Source: Bog-159 sp035308525
GTDB lineage: Bacteria > Acidobacteriota > Terriglobia > Bryobacterales > Bryobacteraceae
Assembly: GCA_035308525.1 (NCBI GenBank)
Contig: DATGGM010000106.1
Location: forward strand, 1 to 27,837
Reading direction: 5' to 3'
Length of the DNA: 27,837 nt
In this document: positions 15,208 to 23,958 of the stretch, one piece after another
Position numbering within the stretch: the stretch's first letter is position 1
Layout of the letters: every line of letters starts with the position of its first letter
Program-made: the position numbers and the translations under genes
Notes under the pieces: generated by a model
Databases searched by the model: none
Told to the model about the DNA's origin: nothing
What the model saw: the letters and a program-made list of their open reading frames with translations, nothing else

Positions 15208-17034
15208 CTACTGCACGAAGATCGAAGCGCCGCGATTGTCGATGGTCCAGTTGAGCGATTGCTGGCCGGTAGTCAAGCCGTCCGGCACAGCCAGGTTGAT
15301 CTGGTAGACTCCCGCGAAACCAGGCACCAGTCCGGCGAAAGTGATTTGACCGGGCTGGGTCCCGATGGTGGCCTGCGGAGTGACTACGGCGCGGGCCGGA
15401 GGAGACCCTGGTGACGGCTGGCCCGCGAGCACCACCGGGTTGGTTACTCCCAAGCCACTGCCGTAGCTTTCCAGAATTTCGCCCGCCTTGGCCGGATGCG
15501 CCGCATCGGCGGGCGTCCCCGTTCCGGCGTGGAAAGCCGCGGCCTGCCAGTAGATGTTGCCCGACAGATCCTGATCGCCAAACGCGAAGACCGACGGCCC
15601 ACTGGCGGGGACCTGCAAGGTCACCGTATTATGCGGGATGCCGTTGACCACCAACTGGAAAGTCACATTACCCGGAGGGGTGCTTTGGGGAAGCTGGGCG
15701 TTGATCTGCCAGGGAGTGACAGCCTCTACCGGCACGGCCTGGCCGTTCACCAGCAGCGACACGTTAGCTAACGCCGGCGGTAGAGGAAAGCTGGCGGCCT
15801 CCACCAGCTCATCGCCGCTGAAGTTCAAGCCGTAGGCGCTGATCAACGATCCAGGCGTGGGCGGCTCCCAGCCGGCCACTCCTTCCACGCCCCCGGCATT
15901 CAGCGACACGGGCGCATAGAGGGCGCGGCTGGCGCCACCCGCGGCAGGCGCTGCGTAGATCGCCCCGCGGCCGCCGCTCGGCCCGATGGTGAAGCACACC
16001 TGGGTTCCGTCATCGCTCAAGAAGGCGTCCTGCGCGGTGGAGTAATGAAAGCTCGTCAGGGTGGCCGCCGGATGGCCGCCGCTGGTTTGGAGCACCTGGA
16101 TCTGCCCGGATTGCGCAAACGCGACCAGCGATCCATCGGCGGAGAGGCTGGGGTTGCCGGCGGCATTAGGCCCATTGGTGAGCTGCCGCAAGCCGGCGCT
16201 GTCCGGGTTCACTACGAAAATCTGCAACGGGACGGTGCCGTCGAGCGAAGCATTGAATGCCACCGTACTCCCGTCGGCGCTGATCGCGGCTCCCGCTGTG
16301 TACGCGCTGGTGTTCGAGAACTGCGTCAGGTTTTTAAGGCCCGAGCCATCCAGATTCATGACATACACGTCCATTGTTCCAGGGCCCGTGACAGGGCCCG
16401 TGGGCGCCGAACTGATGAACACCACCAATCCGGTGTCGCTGATGGCCCGGCGGGGCCCGGAAGTCAGATACCCGGTGTAGATCGGAAGCGAAGTGACCGT
16501 ACCCGCTGTGGTTGCCAGATAAAAGGGCTGGCTACGAGAGGCTACGTACAGGACACTGCCATCCGCGGTGAAATGGGGGTCGTGCACGCACGGAAAGAAA
16601 CAACCGGGACAATCTACCAGAGGCTGGACGCACCCCTGTTTGTCGGTGGCGATCAAGCGGTCCTCGCCCGAGGCGATGTTCATAACATGAATCTCCTCGG
16701 GCGACCCGCCGTTGTTCGAAAGGACGTAGGCGACCTGGGCGCCGTCTTCGGAGAGCGCATACGAGGTCACTGCGGATGGCCTGCCCGCGCTGGCGTAGTT
16801 TGTCAGCCGGATCGGGGTACCAGCCTCGTTCCAGAGCCACAAATCGAGCGAATTCTCAATCGTTCCGTCGGGATCGACGCCCGCGCCAAAGACTACGATC
16901 TGTCCATCCCGGTCGGCGGCAGGCGCCAACAGCGCGGGGGGCGGACCGTTGACGATGGCGGCTTGCGGCAGGAGGGGCCGCGGAAGCAGACCGCAGACCA
17001 ACGCCGCCGTGGTGAGGAACATATGAAGGCGCAT
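15208..17034 (-). CDS. Secreted TolB/PD40-like beta-propeller with TIGR03437 tail
   Basis: 608 residues. Signal peptide MRLHMFLTTAALVCGLLPRP then PLLPQA. Residues ~35-390 are propeller blades of the WD40-like PD40 type, with repeated ALSEDGAQVAYV, AISADGSTVAFNA, SLSADGSLVAFAQ and FLSDDGTQVCFT, each preceded by a residue pair such as VMN/VVN. A Cys cluster (CVQPLVDCPGCFFPC, ~135-150) could form disulfides. The C-terminal ~205 residues are a TIGR03437 unit (PGSLISAYGLNFSGDEL ... GEILESYGSGLGVTNP ... VYQINLAVPDGL). The role of these tails is unknown; export and surface display are inferred. It probably shares a transcript with the 2OG oxygenase downstream and is divergent from the SDR gene, with the shared promoter region in 17035-17094. 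Confidence 0.88.
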   Translation of the reverse strand: MRLHMFLTTAALVCGLLPRPLLPQAAIVNGPPPALLAPAADRDGQIVVFGAGVDPDGTIENSLDLWLWNEAGTPIRLTNYASAGRPSAVTSYALSEDGAQVAYVLSNNGGSPEEIHVMNIASGEDRLIATDKQGCVQPLVDCPGCFFPCVHDPHFTADGSVLYVASRSQPFYLATTAGTVTSLPIYTGYLTSGPRRAISDTGLVVFISSAPTGPVTGPGTMDVYVMNLDGSGLKNLTQFSNTSAYTAGAAISADGSTVAFNASLDGTVPLQIFVVNPDSAGLRQLTNGPNAAGNPSLSADGSLVAFAQSGQIQVLQTSGGHPAATLTSFHYSTAQDAFLSDDGTQVCFTIGPSGGRGAIYAAPAAGGASRALYAPVSLNAGGVEGVAGWEPPTPGSLISAYGLNFSGDELVEAASFPLPPALANVSLLVNGQAVPVEAVTPWQINAQLPQSTPPGNVTFQLVVNGIPHNTVTLQVPASGPSVFAFGDQDLSGNIYWQAAAFHAGTGTPADAAHPAKAGEILESYGSGLGVTNPVVLAGQPSPGSPPARAVVTPQATIGTQPGQITFAGLVPGFAGVYQINLAVPDGLTTGQQSLNWTIDNRGASIFVQ

Positions 17035-17094
17035 AAGACACCCCGGTTTCGGGTCATTGGACGCATCCGGTCTGTTTCAGGTTACCGGCCTAGT

Positions 17095-17874
17095 ATGCTA
17101 GTCCATATGACCGCACTCATCACGGGCGCCTCCGCCGGCATCGGCGTGGAACTGGCGCGCCTTTTCGCGGCCCACAAACATGACCTGGTGCTGGTGGCGC
17201 GCAGCGCCGATAAGCTTCAGGCGTTGAGCGATGAACTGGCACGGACGCACGGCATCCAGGCCCGCGCCCTGGCGGCCGATCTGGCTGATCCCGGCACGCC
17301 GCCGCGGCTCTACCAGGCGATCGCGGACCAGGGCGTCTCCATCGACGTGCTGGTGAACAACGCGGGCTTCGGCGCGCGCGGCGCGTACGCCGAGATCGAC
17401 TACGCGGTCGAGGAACGTATGATCCAGGTGAATATCACGGCGCCGGCGCACCTGACGCGATTGTTCTTGCCGGGCATGGTCGCGCGCCATAGCGGCAAGA
17501 TCCTGAACGTGGCTTCCACCGCCGCTTATGTGCCCGGACCGTTCATGGCTGTATATTACGCATCCAAAGCTTTCGTGCTTTCGTTTTCGGAAGCGCTCGC
17601 GGAAGAGAATCTGGGAACCGGAGTCACGGTGACCGCGCTGGTGCCGGGTCCCACCGAGACCAACTTCTTTGCCGCCGCCGGGAGTCAGGATTCCGCCCTT
17701 TTCCGTAGCGGCACCATGATGGACGCGGCCACAGTGGCGCGCATCGGGTACGACGGCCTGATGGCAGGCAAGCGCGTGGCCGTGGCCGGGCTGAGCAACC
17801 GCCTGACGATTTTTTCCACACGCCTGGCACCGCGAACCATGCTCGCCAAAATCACCCGCAGGCTCAACAGCTAA
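17095..17874 (+). CDS. Short-chain dehydrogenase/reductase
   Basis: Classical SDR of the DltE/YqjQ-like group. Counting from the ATG at 17107: cofactor loop TGASAGIG (residues 6-13), NNAGFG, and the catalytic Ser137, Tyr150 and Lys154 (YYASK). The Pro-Gly-x-x-x-T motif (VPGPTETNF) is also present. Arg and basic residues after the second strand (LVARSADKL) suggest NADP(H). Start is ATG 17095 (MLVHMTALITG) or ATG 17107; neither has a ribosome site, and the second gives the commoner family N-terminus. The frame stays open far upstream, antisense to the propeller gene, but that extension is not protein-like. Substrate unknown. Confidence 0.92.
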   Translation: MLVHMTALITGASAGIGVELARLFAAHKHDLVLVARSADKLQALSDELARTHGIQARALAADLADPGTPPRLYQAIADQGVSIDVLVNNAGFGARGAYAEIDYAVEERMIQVNITAPAHLTRLFLPGMVARHSGKILNVASTAAYVPGPFMAVYYASKAFVLSFSEALAEENLGTGVTVTALVPGPTETNFFAAAGSQDSALFRSGTMMDAATVARIGYDGLMAGKRVAVAGLSNRLTIFSTRLAPRTMLAKITRRLNS

Positions 17875-17952
17875 AGGCGGCGCCCTCCCACTTGCATTTT
17901 GCCGAAAATTTCGTCACCATCATAGACCGCAGGCACTATTGAGGCTGGGTAC

Positions 17953-18423
17953 ATGAAACGAAAAATCAACGTTAAGATTAACGGAAAGCGGTTTTCCGAT
18001 GAAGTCGAACCGCGCATGCTCCTCATCCATTACTTGAGGGAAGTGGCCGGATTCACCGGCCCTCATATCGGCTGCGAAACTTCCATTTGCGGCGCTTGCA
18101 CCGTGGCGCTGGATGGCAAGATCGTGAAGAGCTGCACCATGTTCGCCGTCCAGGCCGACGGCCGGGAAATCGTCACCATCGAAGGCCTGGCTTCCGACGG
18201 CACGCTGCACCCCATGCAGGAAGCCTTCTGGAACCAGCACGGCCTACAGTGCGGATTCTGCACGCCCGGCATGATCATGGCCTCGCGACAATTGTTGGAG
18301 CGCAACCCGCACCCCACGGATCAGGAGATCCGCCACGGCCTGGAAGGCAATTTGTGCCGCTGCACGGGCTACCAGCACATCGTCAACGCGGTGAAGGAAG
18401 CCGCGGGCAAGGCAGGAGCATAA
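17953..18423 (+). CDS. coxS: CO dehydrogenase-family [2Fe-2S] small subunit
   Basis: 156-residue iron-sulfur subunit of a molybdenum hydroxylase (CoxS/XdhC-type small chain). Both clusters are intact: the plant-type ferredoxin cluster with Cys41, Cys46, Cys49 and Cys61 (CETSICGAC ... SC), and the helical cluster with Cys100, Cys103, Cys135 and Cys137 (CGFC ... CRC). Full length for the family. It passes electrons from the Mo centre in CoxL to FAD in CoxM. GAGG at 17941-17944 supports the ATG. It is the first gene of a four-gene operon; coxL starts 3 bp after its stop. The order S-L-M differs from the canonical M-S-L of Oligotropha. Confidence 0.95.
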   Translation: MKRKINVKINGKRFSDEVEPRMLLIHYLREVAGFTGPHIGCETSICGACTVALDGKIVKSCTMFAVQADGREIVTIEGLASDGTLHPMQEAFWNQHGLQCGFCTPGMIMASRQLLERNPHPTDQEIRHGLEGNLCRCTGYQHIVNAVKEAAGKAGA

Positions 18424-18426
18424 CTC

Positions 18427-20763
18427 ATGGCGACCACCACCATCATCAAAACCGAGCCGCTGATTGGCCAGCGCATCCGCCGCAAAGAGGACCCGCGCCT
18501 GATCACCGGCACCGCCACGTACGTCGACGACATCAAGATGCCGGGCATGCACCATGCCTGCATCCTGCGCAGCCCGCATGGCGCGGCGCGCATCAAGTCG
18601 ATCAACGTGAAGCCCGCGCTGGAACGTCCCGGCGTGGTGGCTGTGTTCACCGGCGCGGATGTGGGCGGCGTGGGACCAGTGCCCTGCGGCGCCTCCCTGC
18701 CCGGACTGCGCATCCCGCCGCATACCATCCTGGCGACCGACCGGGTCTATTTCGTGGGCCATCCCATCGCGGTAGCCGTGGCCACGGATCGCTACATCGC
18801 GGCGGACGCGGTGGACTCGATTGAAGTGGAGTACGAACCCACGCAAGCAGTCTCCGATCCCGAGAAGGCCCTGGCGCCCGGTGCTCCCGCCGTGCACCCG
18901 GAATGGCCCGATAACATCGCTTTCACGTTTCACCAGGAAGGCGGGGAGCCGGACAAGGCTTTCGCCGACGCGGAAGTGGTGGTGAAGCAGCGTATCACCA
19001 GCCAGCGACTGATCCCCTGTGCCATGGAGACGCGGGGAGTGGTGGCCGACTACCTCAGCGCCGAAAAGAGCTTGACGCTGCACTCTTCGACGCAGATCCC
19101 CCACCTGCTGCGCACCCTGGTGGCGCAGATGCTCGGACTTTCGGAAAACCGCCTGCGCGTGATCACGCCCGAAGTCGGCGGTGGTTTCGGCAGCAAGCTA
19201 AACGTGTACGCCGAGGAAGCCCTAATGGGCTTTGTGGCCATGCGCATCGGCAAGCCGGTGAAATGGATCGAATCGCGCCGCGAGAATTTTCAGTGCACTA
19301 TCCATGGCCGAGGCCATGTGGACTATTACGAGATCGCCGCCAGGCGCGACGGCACCGTGCTGGGTCTGCGGCTGAAGCTGATCCAGGATCTGGGCGCGTA
19401 TCACCAACTGCTGACGCCCGCCATCCCCACGCTTTCGGTCCTGATGATGCCCGGCCTGTATAAATTCCGGAATATCTCGGCCGACATCGTGGGCGTATTT
19501 ACCAACTGCGTGCCCACGGACGCATACCGCGGCGCGGGCCGTCCGGAAGCTACTCACGGCATCGAGCGCATGATGGACCTGCTGGCCGCGGAATTGAAGA
19601 TGGACCCGTCGGAACTGCGCCTGATCAACTTCATAGGCACCGACGAGTTCCCTTACGCCACGGCTACGGGCCTGAGCTACGATAGCGGCAACTACGCCGA
19701 ACCGCTAAAGAAGGCGCTGGACACCGTGGAATACCACAAGCTGCGCGACCAGCAGAAGGCGGCGCGGGCCGAAGGCCGCTTGATGGGGATCGGCATCTCT
19801 ACTTACGGCGAGATCTGCGCGTTCGGTCCCTCGCCGGCCACGCCCGCGGGAGGATGGGAAAGCGCCACGGTGAAGATCGAGCCGTCCGGGACGGTGACCG
19901 TGATGACCGGCACGTCGCCGCACGGCCAGGGCGAAGAGACCACTTTCGCACAGATCGCCGCCGACGAATTGGGCGTGCCGATGGACGACATCATCGTGGT
20001 TCACGGAGACACGGCCGTGGTGCAATACGGCATCGGCACGTTCGGCAGCCGCGGCACGGCGGTCGGCGGACCGGCGTTGTATTACGCCCTGCAGGACCTC
20101 AAAAAGAAGATCATCAAATTCGGCGAAGTGCTGCTGGAATCGAACGATGTCAGTTTTTCGGGCGGCCAGTGTATCGACAATCGAACCGGCAAGACCGTGT
20201 CGCTGGCGCAGGTCGCGGGGGCCACTTATCGCGCCATGAAGCTGCCGCCCAACACCGAGCCGGGCCTGGTGGCGACGCACTTCTGGGAGCCGCCCAACTT
20301 CGCCTTTCCGTTCGGCGCGCACATCGTGGTGACGGAGGTGGACCGCGATACGGGCCAGGTGGAAATCCTGCGCTACGTGGCCGTAGACGATTGCGGCAAC
20401 ATCATCAACCCGCTGCTGGTGGACGGCCAGGTGCATGGCGGCGTGGTGCAAGGCCTGGGTCAGGCGTTGCACGAACATGCTATCTACGACGACAACGGCC
20501 AACTGGTCACGGGCGAGTTGATGGATTACGCCGTCCCCAAGGCTACCATGATCCCGTGGATCGAAAGCTCCCATACGACCACGCCCTCGCCGGTAAATCC
20601 GCTGGGTGTGAAAGGCGTAGGTGAAGCCGGCACCATCGGCGCTTCGCCTGCCATCGTGAATTCAGTGGTGGACGCGCTGAGCCACCTGGGGGTGCGGCAC
20701 ATCGATATGCCGCTGGCTCCCGAGAAAATCTGGAACTTGATCAACGCTGGAGGCCAGGCATGA
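18427..20763 (+). CDS. coxL: Form II CO dehydrogenase-family molybdopterin large subunit
   Basis: 778-residue Mo-hydroxylase large chain binding molybdopterin cytosine dinucleotide. Visible: N-terminal RIRRKEDPRLITGTATYVDD, EVGGGFGSK (~248-256), the active-site loop AYRGAGR at residues 366-372, and GVGEAGT with the catalytic Glu733. Form I (proven CO-oxidising) enzymes carry AYxCSFR with the Cu-binding Cys; this loop lacks that Cys and is the form II type. It may therefore oxidise another substrate, or CO poorly. AGGAG at the end of coxS precedes the ATG. Its stop overlaps the coxM start (ATGA, 20760-20763). No maturation genes such as coxD/E/F or a MoCu-insertion ATPase are seen in the window. 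Confidence 0.93.
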   Translation: MATTTIIKTEPLIGQRIRRKEDPRLITGTATYVDDIKMPGMHHACILRSPHGAARIKSINVKPALERPGVVAVFTGADVGGVGPVPCGASLPGLRIPPHTILATDRVYFVGHPIAVAVATDRYIAADAVDSIEVEYEPTQAVSDPEKALAPGAPAVHPEWPDNIAFTFHQEGGEPDKAFADAEVVVKQRITSQRLIPCAMETRGVVADYLSAEKSLTLHSSTQIPHLLRTLVAQMLGLSENRLRVITPEVGGGFGSKLNVYAEEALMGFVAMRIGKPVKWIESRRENFQCTIHGRGHVDYYEIAARRDGTVLGLRLKLIQDLGAYHQLLTPAIPTLSVLMMPGLYKFRNISADIVGVFTNCVPTDAYRGAGRPEATHGIERMMDLLAAELKMDPSELRLINFIGTDEFPYATATGLSYDSGNYAEPLKKALDTVEYHKLRDQQKAARAEGRLMGIGISTYGEICAFGPSPATPAGGWESATVKIEPSGTVTVMTGTSPHGQGEETTFAQIAADELGVPMDDIIVVHGDTAVVQYGIGTFGSRGTAVGGPALYYALQDLKKKIIKFGEVLLESNDVSFSGGQCIDNRTGKTVSLAQVAGATYRAMKLPPNTEPGLVATHFWEPPNFAFPFGAHIVVTEVDRDTGQVEILRYVAVDDCGNIINPLLVDGQVHGGVVQGLGQALHEHAIYDDNGQLVTGELMDYAVPKATMIPWIESSHTTTPSPVNPLGVKGVGEAGTIGASPAIVNSVVDALSHLGVRHIDMPLAPEKIWNLINAGGQA

Positions 20764-21605
20764 TTTCTCAAGAATTCGAATACTCCTCTCCCGCCACATT
20801 GAAGGAAGCGCTCGCGCTGCTGGCGGACGGCAGCGCTAAAGTGCTGGCCGGCGGCATGAGCCTGATTCCCCTGATGAAGCTGCGCCTGGCGGCGCCGGAG
20901 CACGTGGTGGACATGGGCCGCATCTGCGGCCTGGACACGATCACGCAGGCGGCCGACGGCCTCCACATCGGCGCCATGGCGACGCACTACCAGATTGAAT
21001 CGTCGGTGTTGCTGCGGGCGCACTGTCCGCTGCTGGCGGAGACCGCTTCGCACATCGGCGATGTCCAGGTGCGCAATATGGGCACTATCGGCGGCAGCGT
21101 GGCGCATTGCGATCCGGCGGCGGATTATCCCGCGGCGCTGTTTGCCCTGGAAGCGCAAGTACGGCTGGCCAGCGCGGGTGGCCAGCGTACGCTCTCGTTC
21201 GCGGACTTTCTGGTGGATACGTTCACGACGGCGCTGGAGCCCGGTGAAATCGTCACCGAGATCATCGTGCCCGCCGAGTCCGCCGGAGCAGGCGTGTCAT
21301 ACCAGAAGCTGCACCAGCCCGCGTCGGGGTTCGCGCTGGTGGGTATTGCGGCGCGGGTGGCGCGGAAGAACGGCGGCATAGGGTTCGTGCGCGTGGGCGT
21401 CACCGGCCTGGCTGCCAAAGCGTATCGCGCGGCGAACGTGGAGAGCGCTTTGCTTTCCACCGGCGATGTGGACGAAGCCGCCGCACTGGTGGCCCAAAAC
21501 GTGGAGGCCAACTCGGACTTGAACGCCACCGCCGATTATCGCTGCCACCTGGCCCGCGTCTACACCGCCCGCGCGCTAAAGGTGGCGCTCGCGAGGACTT
21601 CTTGA
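20760..21605 (+). CDS. coxM: CO dehydrogenase-family FAD-binding medium subunit
   Basis: 281-residue flavoprotein subunit. FAD-binding motifs are present: AGGMSLIPLMKLR (residues 30-42) and TIGGSVAHCDPAAD (109-122), followed by the C-terminal CO_deh_flav_C-type domain (~175-280). Full length. It accepts electrons from the iron-sulfur subunit and passes them to the membrane acceptor. The ATG overlaps the coxL stop by four bases, and its own TGA overlaps the TTG start of coxG, so expression is translationally coupled on both sides. Confidence 0.94.
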   Translation: MISQEFEYSSPATLKEALALLADGSAKVLAGGMSLIPLMKLRLAAPEHVVDMGRICGLDTITQAADGLHIGAMATHYQIESSVLLRAHCPLLAETASHIGDVQVRNMGTIGGSVAHCDPAADYPAALFALEAQVRLASAGGQRTLSFADFLVDTFTTALEPGEIVTEIIVPAESAGAGVSYQKLHQPASGFALVGIAARVARKNGGIGFVRVGVTGLAAKAYRAANVESALLSTGDVDEAAALVAQNVEANSDLNATADYRCHLARVYTARALKVALARTS

Positions 21606-22060
21606 AGCTGGCGGGCAACTATACCCTGCCCATCGGGCGTGAGCGCGCTTACGAGCTGATGCAGGATCCCACGGTGCTCGCGCGCGCCATGCCCGGCTGC
21701 GATCATTTGGCGCTGATCGGCCCCGACGAGTACGAGATGCGCATGAAGATGGTGATCTCCAGCATCCAGGGGTTGTTCGCTGGCAAGGTGCGCATCGCCG
21801 ACCGCAATCCGCCGGAGGGCTTCCGCCTGATCGTGGAAGGCTCGGGGAAGGCCGGATTCATGAAAGGCGAGGGACTGCTTACCCTGGCATCGCTTTACGC
21901 TTCGACCGATGTCCACTATGAAGGCGACGTGCAGGTGGGCGGCATGATCGCCGGCGTAGGGCAGAGACTGATCGACGCCACATCCCGGTTTCTGATTAAG
22001 AAATTCTTCCAACGGCTGACCGAAGAGGCCGGCGCGCAGATGCCGCAAGCCGCGGATTAA
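21602..22060 (+). CDS. coxG: CoxG-like SRPBCC protein
   Basis: 152-residue SRPBCC (START-like) protein of the CoxG family: N-terminal LAGNYTLPIGRERAYELMQD, AMPGCDHLALIG near residue 30-40, and a C-terminal helix. In characterised bacteria CoxG is needed to couple CO dehydrogenase to the membrane, and structural work supports a hydrophobic pocket that carries quinone. The start is TTG at 21602, inside the coxM stop (TTGA), with GAGG at 21593-21596 at good spacing; the next in-frame ATG would cut into the conserved domain. The helix RFLIKKFFQRLTEEA near the end is amphipathic. The convergent membrane-protein gene ends 17 bp downstream; no clear terminator was seen, only a short CGC-TTAATTAA-GCG-like repeat. 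Confidence 0.88.
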   Translation: MKLAGNYTLPIGRERAYELMQDPTVLARAMPGCDHLALIGPDEYEMRMKMVISSIQGLFAGKVRIADRNPPEGFRLIVEGSGKAGFMKGEGLLTLASLYASTDVHYEGDVQVGGMIAGVGQRLIDATSRFLIKKFFQRLTEEAGAQMPQAAD

Positions 22061-22077
22061 ACGCATTAATTAAGCGG

Positions 22078-23958
22078 CTACTTGATCTCGAACCTGCCGA
22101 AGGCCAGGCCGAGGTCCCGCGTGTCCCCGCCGATGTGCACGGTGCGGCTCAGTTCGACGGCGATCTCGATTTCGCGCTTGCCAACGGCTGCCGGGGGAAC
22201 CGGAAACGCAAAGGTAGCTTCGGCATCGCCCTTGGTGAACTGCACGGGAGGCGCGCGCACACCGTCCACCGTCACGGCCATTTCCAGCGGCCCTTTCTGA
22301 ACCTGCGCCCCGGGACACATGGCGGTGACATACAGCTTTTGGCCTGGCGACCGAGGTCCCGGCATGCGCACGCTGGCCTGGCGCGGCATCCAGCGGAATC
22401 CGGGCTCCAGCGGGTACCAGGTCGGGCCGAGACGGTCCGCCACCAGCGGATCGCCTACATTTATGCGCAGCGGCCCCGCTGCCACAATATCGGCCGGAGG
22501 CACAAACTGGGTCGTGATATTGCGGAGCGGCCCCTCCCCTGCCCGATAGACTACCGCCTCGTGCCGCTCCAGCGCGCGCCGCGTCTCATCGGCAGGCAGG
22601 ATGTAGTTCGATACATCATCCATGTCGGGATGCGGTGTAATGCCGACCTCCGAACCAGGAGCCAGATACACATTGGGAATGCGCAGGAAGAGGAACGACC
22701 GCTGCTGTATGCTGCCCCAGAACAGATTGTCGTCGACGCCCGCCAGCAGAATGGTCTTGCGCGGATGCAGCTCATGGGCCCGCGCCACCCCCATTACCAG
22801 GGCTTCCTGCGCGTCGGCCCGTGTACGGAACCATTCCGCCGTGCGCCACGCCATGGGCGGCTGCTCGACCAGGTAACCGGCCACCAGCACCGCGGCGATT
22901 ATCTTCCAGCGCGGGCCGGACCGCCAGGCGCACACCAGCGCATAAGCTCCGGCCATCGCCAGGGCCAGCAGTGGCAGCGTCAGATAGTAGTCGGAAATGT
23001 GATCGCGCAGAGGGATCACCGGACCTAGCAGAATCGCGAACCAGGCCAGCAGCATGGCCGGAAGCCACTGTTTTCGCCGCGCATGGTAGATGGCAAAGGC
23101 CAGCAGCGCGACCGTGCAGGCCGTCATCTCAAGCGTCTCGACGACCGGTGGAAGCGGAGAGACGGAGGGCTGTTGCAGCGGCTCGAACGCCCGCCGCCAG
23201 TACGACCAGAAGGTGGCCGGCAGGGCGCGATCGAAATGCATGGTGTAAGCCACGGTGCCTTGATTGGGCGCGAGCCACAGGTGCAACACTCCATACATGA
23301 TGGAGGCGCCGAAGAACGGCAGCGTCTTCCGGAAGTACGGACGGGCGCAGGCCAGCGCGTAACTGGCGGCCAGCAGGGGAAACACGATGTTGGTCTCCAT
23401 CGCCAGGAAGCCCGTCAGAAACACCGCCCAGGTCCAGACGTAATACTTCAGCTTGCCGGTCTCGACGTAGCGCAGAAAGAGGTGGAGGGCCAGCAGCAGA
23501 AAGAAGCCGCACGCCACCAGGATGTACTCGCAGGTCCAGGACATTACGGTGGCCAGATTGCTGTTGGCGATCCAGAAGATGGCTGCGCAGAATCCCGCCG
23601 CGCGCGACCCGGTGAGCCGCGCCGAGATGGATTCTACCAGCGCCAGGTTGGCGCACATGGTGAGCAACACCCAGATGCGATACGGCAAAGCATCGCTGCC
23701 GAACATGGCGCCGAACGCCAGAAAGAAGACGCGTTCGCTGAGCGGCCGCCAGGTGCCTTGCACGGTCGGACCAAACAGCGCGCGCAGCCAGCCGTGCCAG
23801 CCGTACACCTGGTTGGGCAGGTTCAGCCACACGAAGTCGTCCTGCTGGAACCAGGCCATTAACCCCGGCCAGTACAGGATGAGGCAAAAGATCGCAGGCG
23901 CGGCCCACCAGGCCGCGGTGAGGAGTTTCCGTCTCAATGAAGAATTATACGCAATCAA
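22078..23958 (-). CDS. Polytopic membrane protein, GT-C glycosyltransferase-like
   Basis: 626 residues. About ten hydrophobic helices fill residues ~15-365. An acidic pair, Asp40-Asp41 (QQDDFVWL), sits just after the first helix, where GT-C enzymes (PMT/ArnT/GT39-like) keep a catalytic Asp. A soluble C-terminal region (~370-626) includes a beta-sandwich-like end (KLYVTAMCPGAQ ... REIEIAVELSRTVHIGG). Such proteins move sugars from polyprenyl-phosphate carriers to acceptors on the outer face of the membrane; the assignment is by topology and motif only. TTG at 23958 overlaps the ROK stop (TTGA) and has GAGG four bases upstream. A TATAAT lies just inside the gene (23944-23949) with no good -35. 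It appears to be the last gene of the minus-strand operon. Confidence 0.75.
   Translation of the reverse strand: MIAYNSSLRRKLLTAAWWAAPAIFCLILYWPGLMAWFQQDDFVWLNLPNQVYGWHGWLRALFGPTVQGTWRPLSERVFFLAFGAMFGSDALPYRIWVLLTMCANLALVESISARLTGSRAAGFCAAIFWIANSNLATVMSWTCEYILVACGFFLLLALHLFLRYVETGKLKYYVWTWAVFLTGFLAMETNIVFPLLAASYALACARPYFRKTLPFFGASIMYGVLHLWLAPNQGTVAYTMHFDRALPATFWSYWRRAFEPLQQPSVSPLPPVVETLEMTACTVALLAFAIYHARRKQWLPAMLLAWFAILLGPVIPLRDHISDYYLTLPLLALAMAGAYALVCAWRSGPRWKIIAAVLVAGYLVEQPPMAWRTAEWFRTRADAQEALVMGVARAHELHPRKTILLAGVDDNLFWGSIQQRSFLFLRIPNVYLAPGSEVGITPHPDMDDVSNYILPADETRRALERHEAVVYRAGEGPLRNITTQFVPPADIVAAGPLRINVGDPLVADRLGPTWYPLEPGFRWMPRQASVRMPGPRSPGQKLYVTAMCPGAQVQKGPLEMAVTVDGVRAPPVQFTKGDAEATFAFPVPPAAVGKREIEIAVELSRTVHIGGDTRDLGLAFGRFEIK

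Noticed and set aside
14254..15414. 386-codon plus-strand open frame over the 2OG oxygenase
   Set aside because: The minus strand carries the complete iron-binding triad; the plus-strand frame is its complement.
16045..17094. A 350-codon open extension upstream of the SDR, antisense to the propeller gene
   Set aside because: Low-complexity Arg/Gly-rich translation with no motif; the opposite strand encodes clear PD40 repeats and TIGR03437, so this is a GC-driven shadow.
23944..23949. Perfect TATAAT as an internal promoter for the membrane protein gene
   Set aside because: No acceptable -35 at 16-18 bp and it lies inside the coding frame, which is already coupled to the ROK gene.
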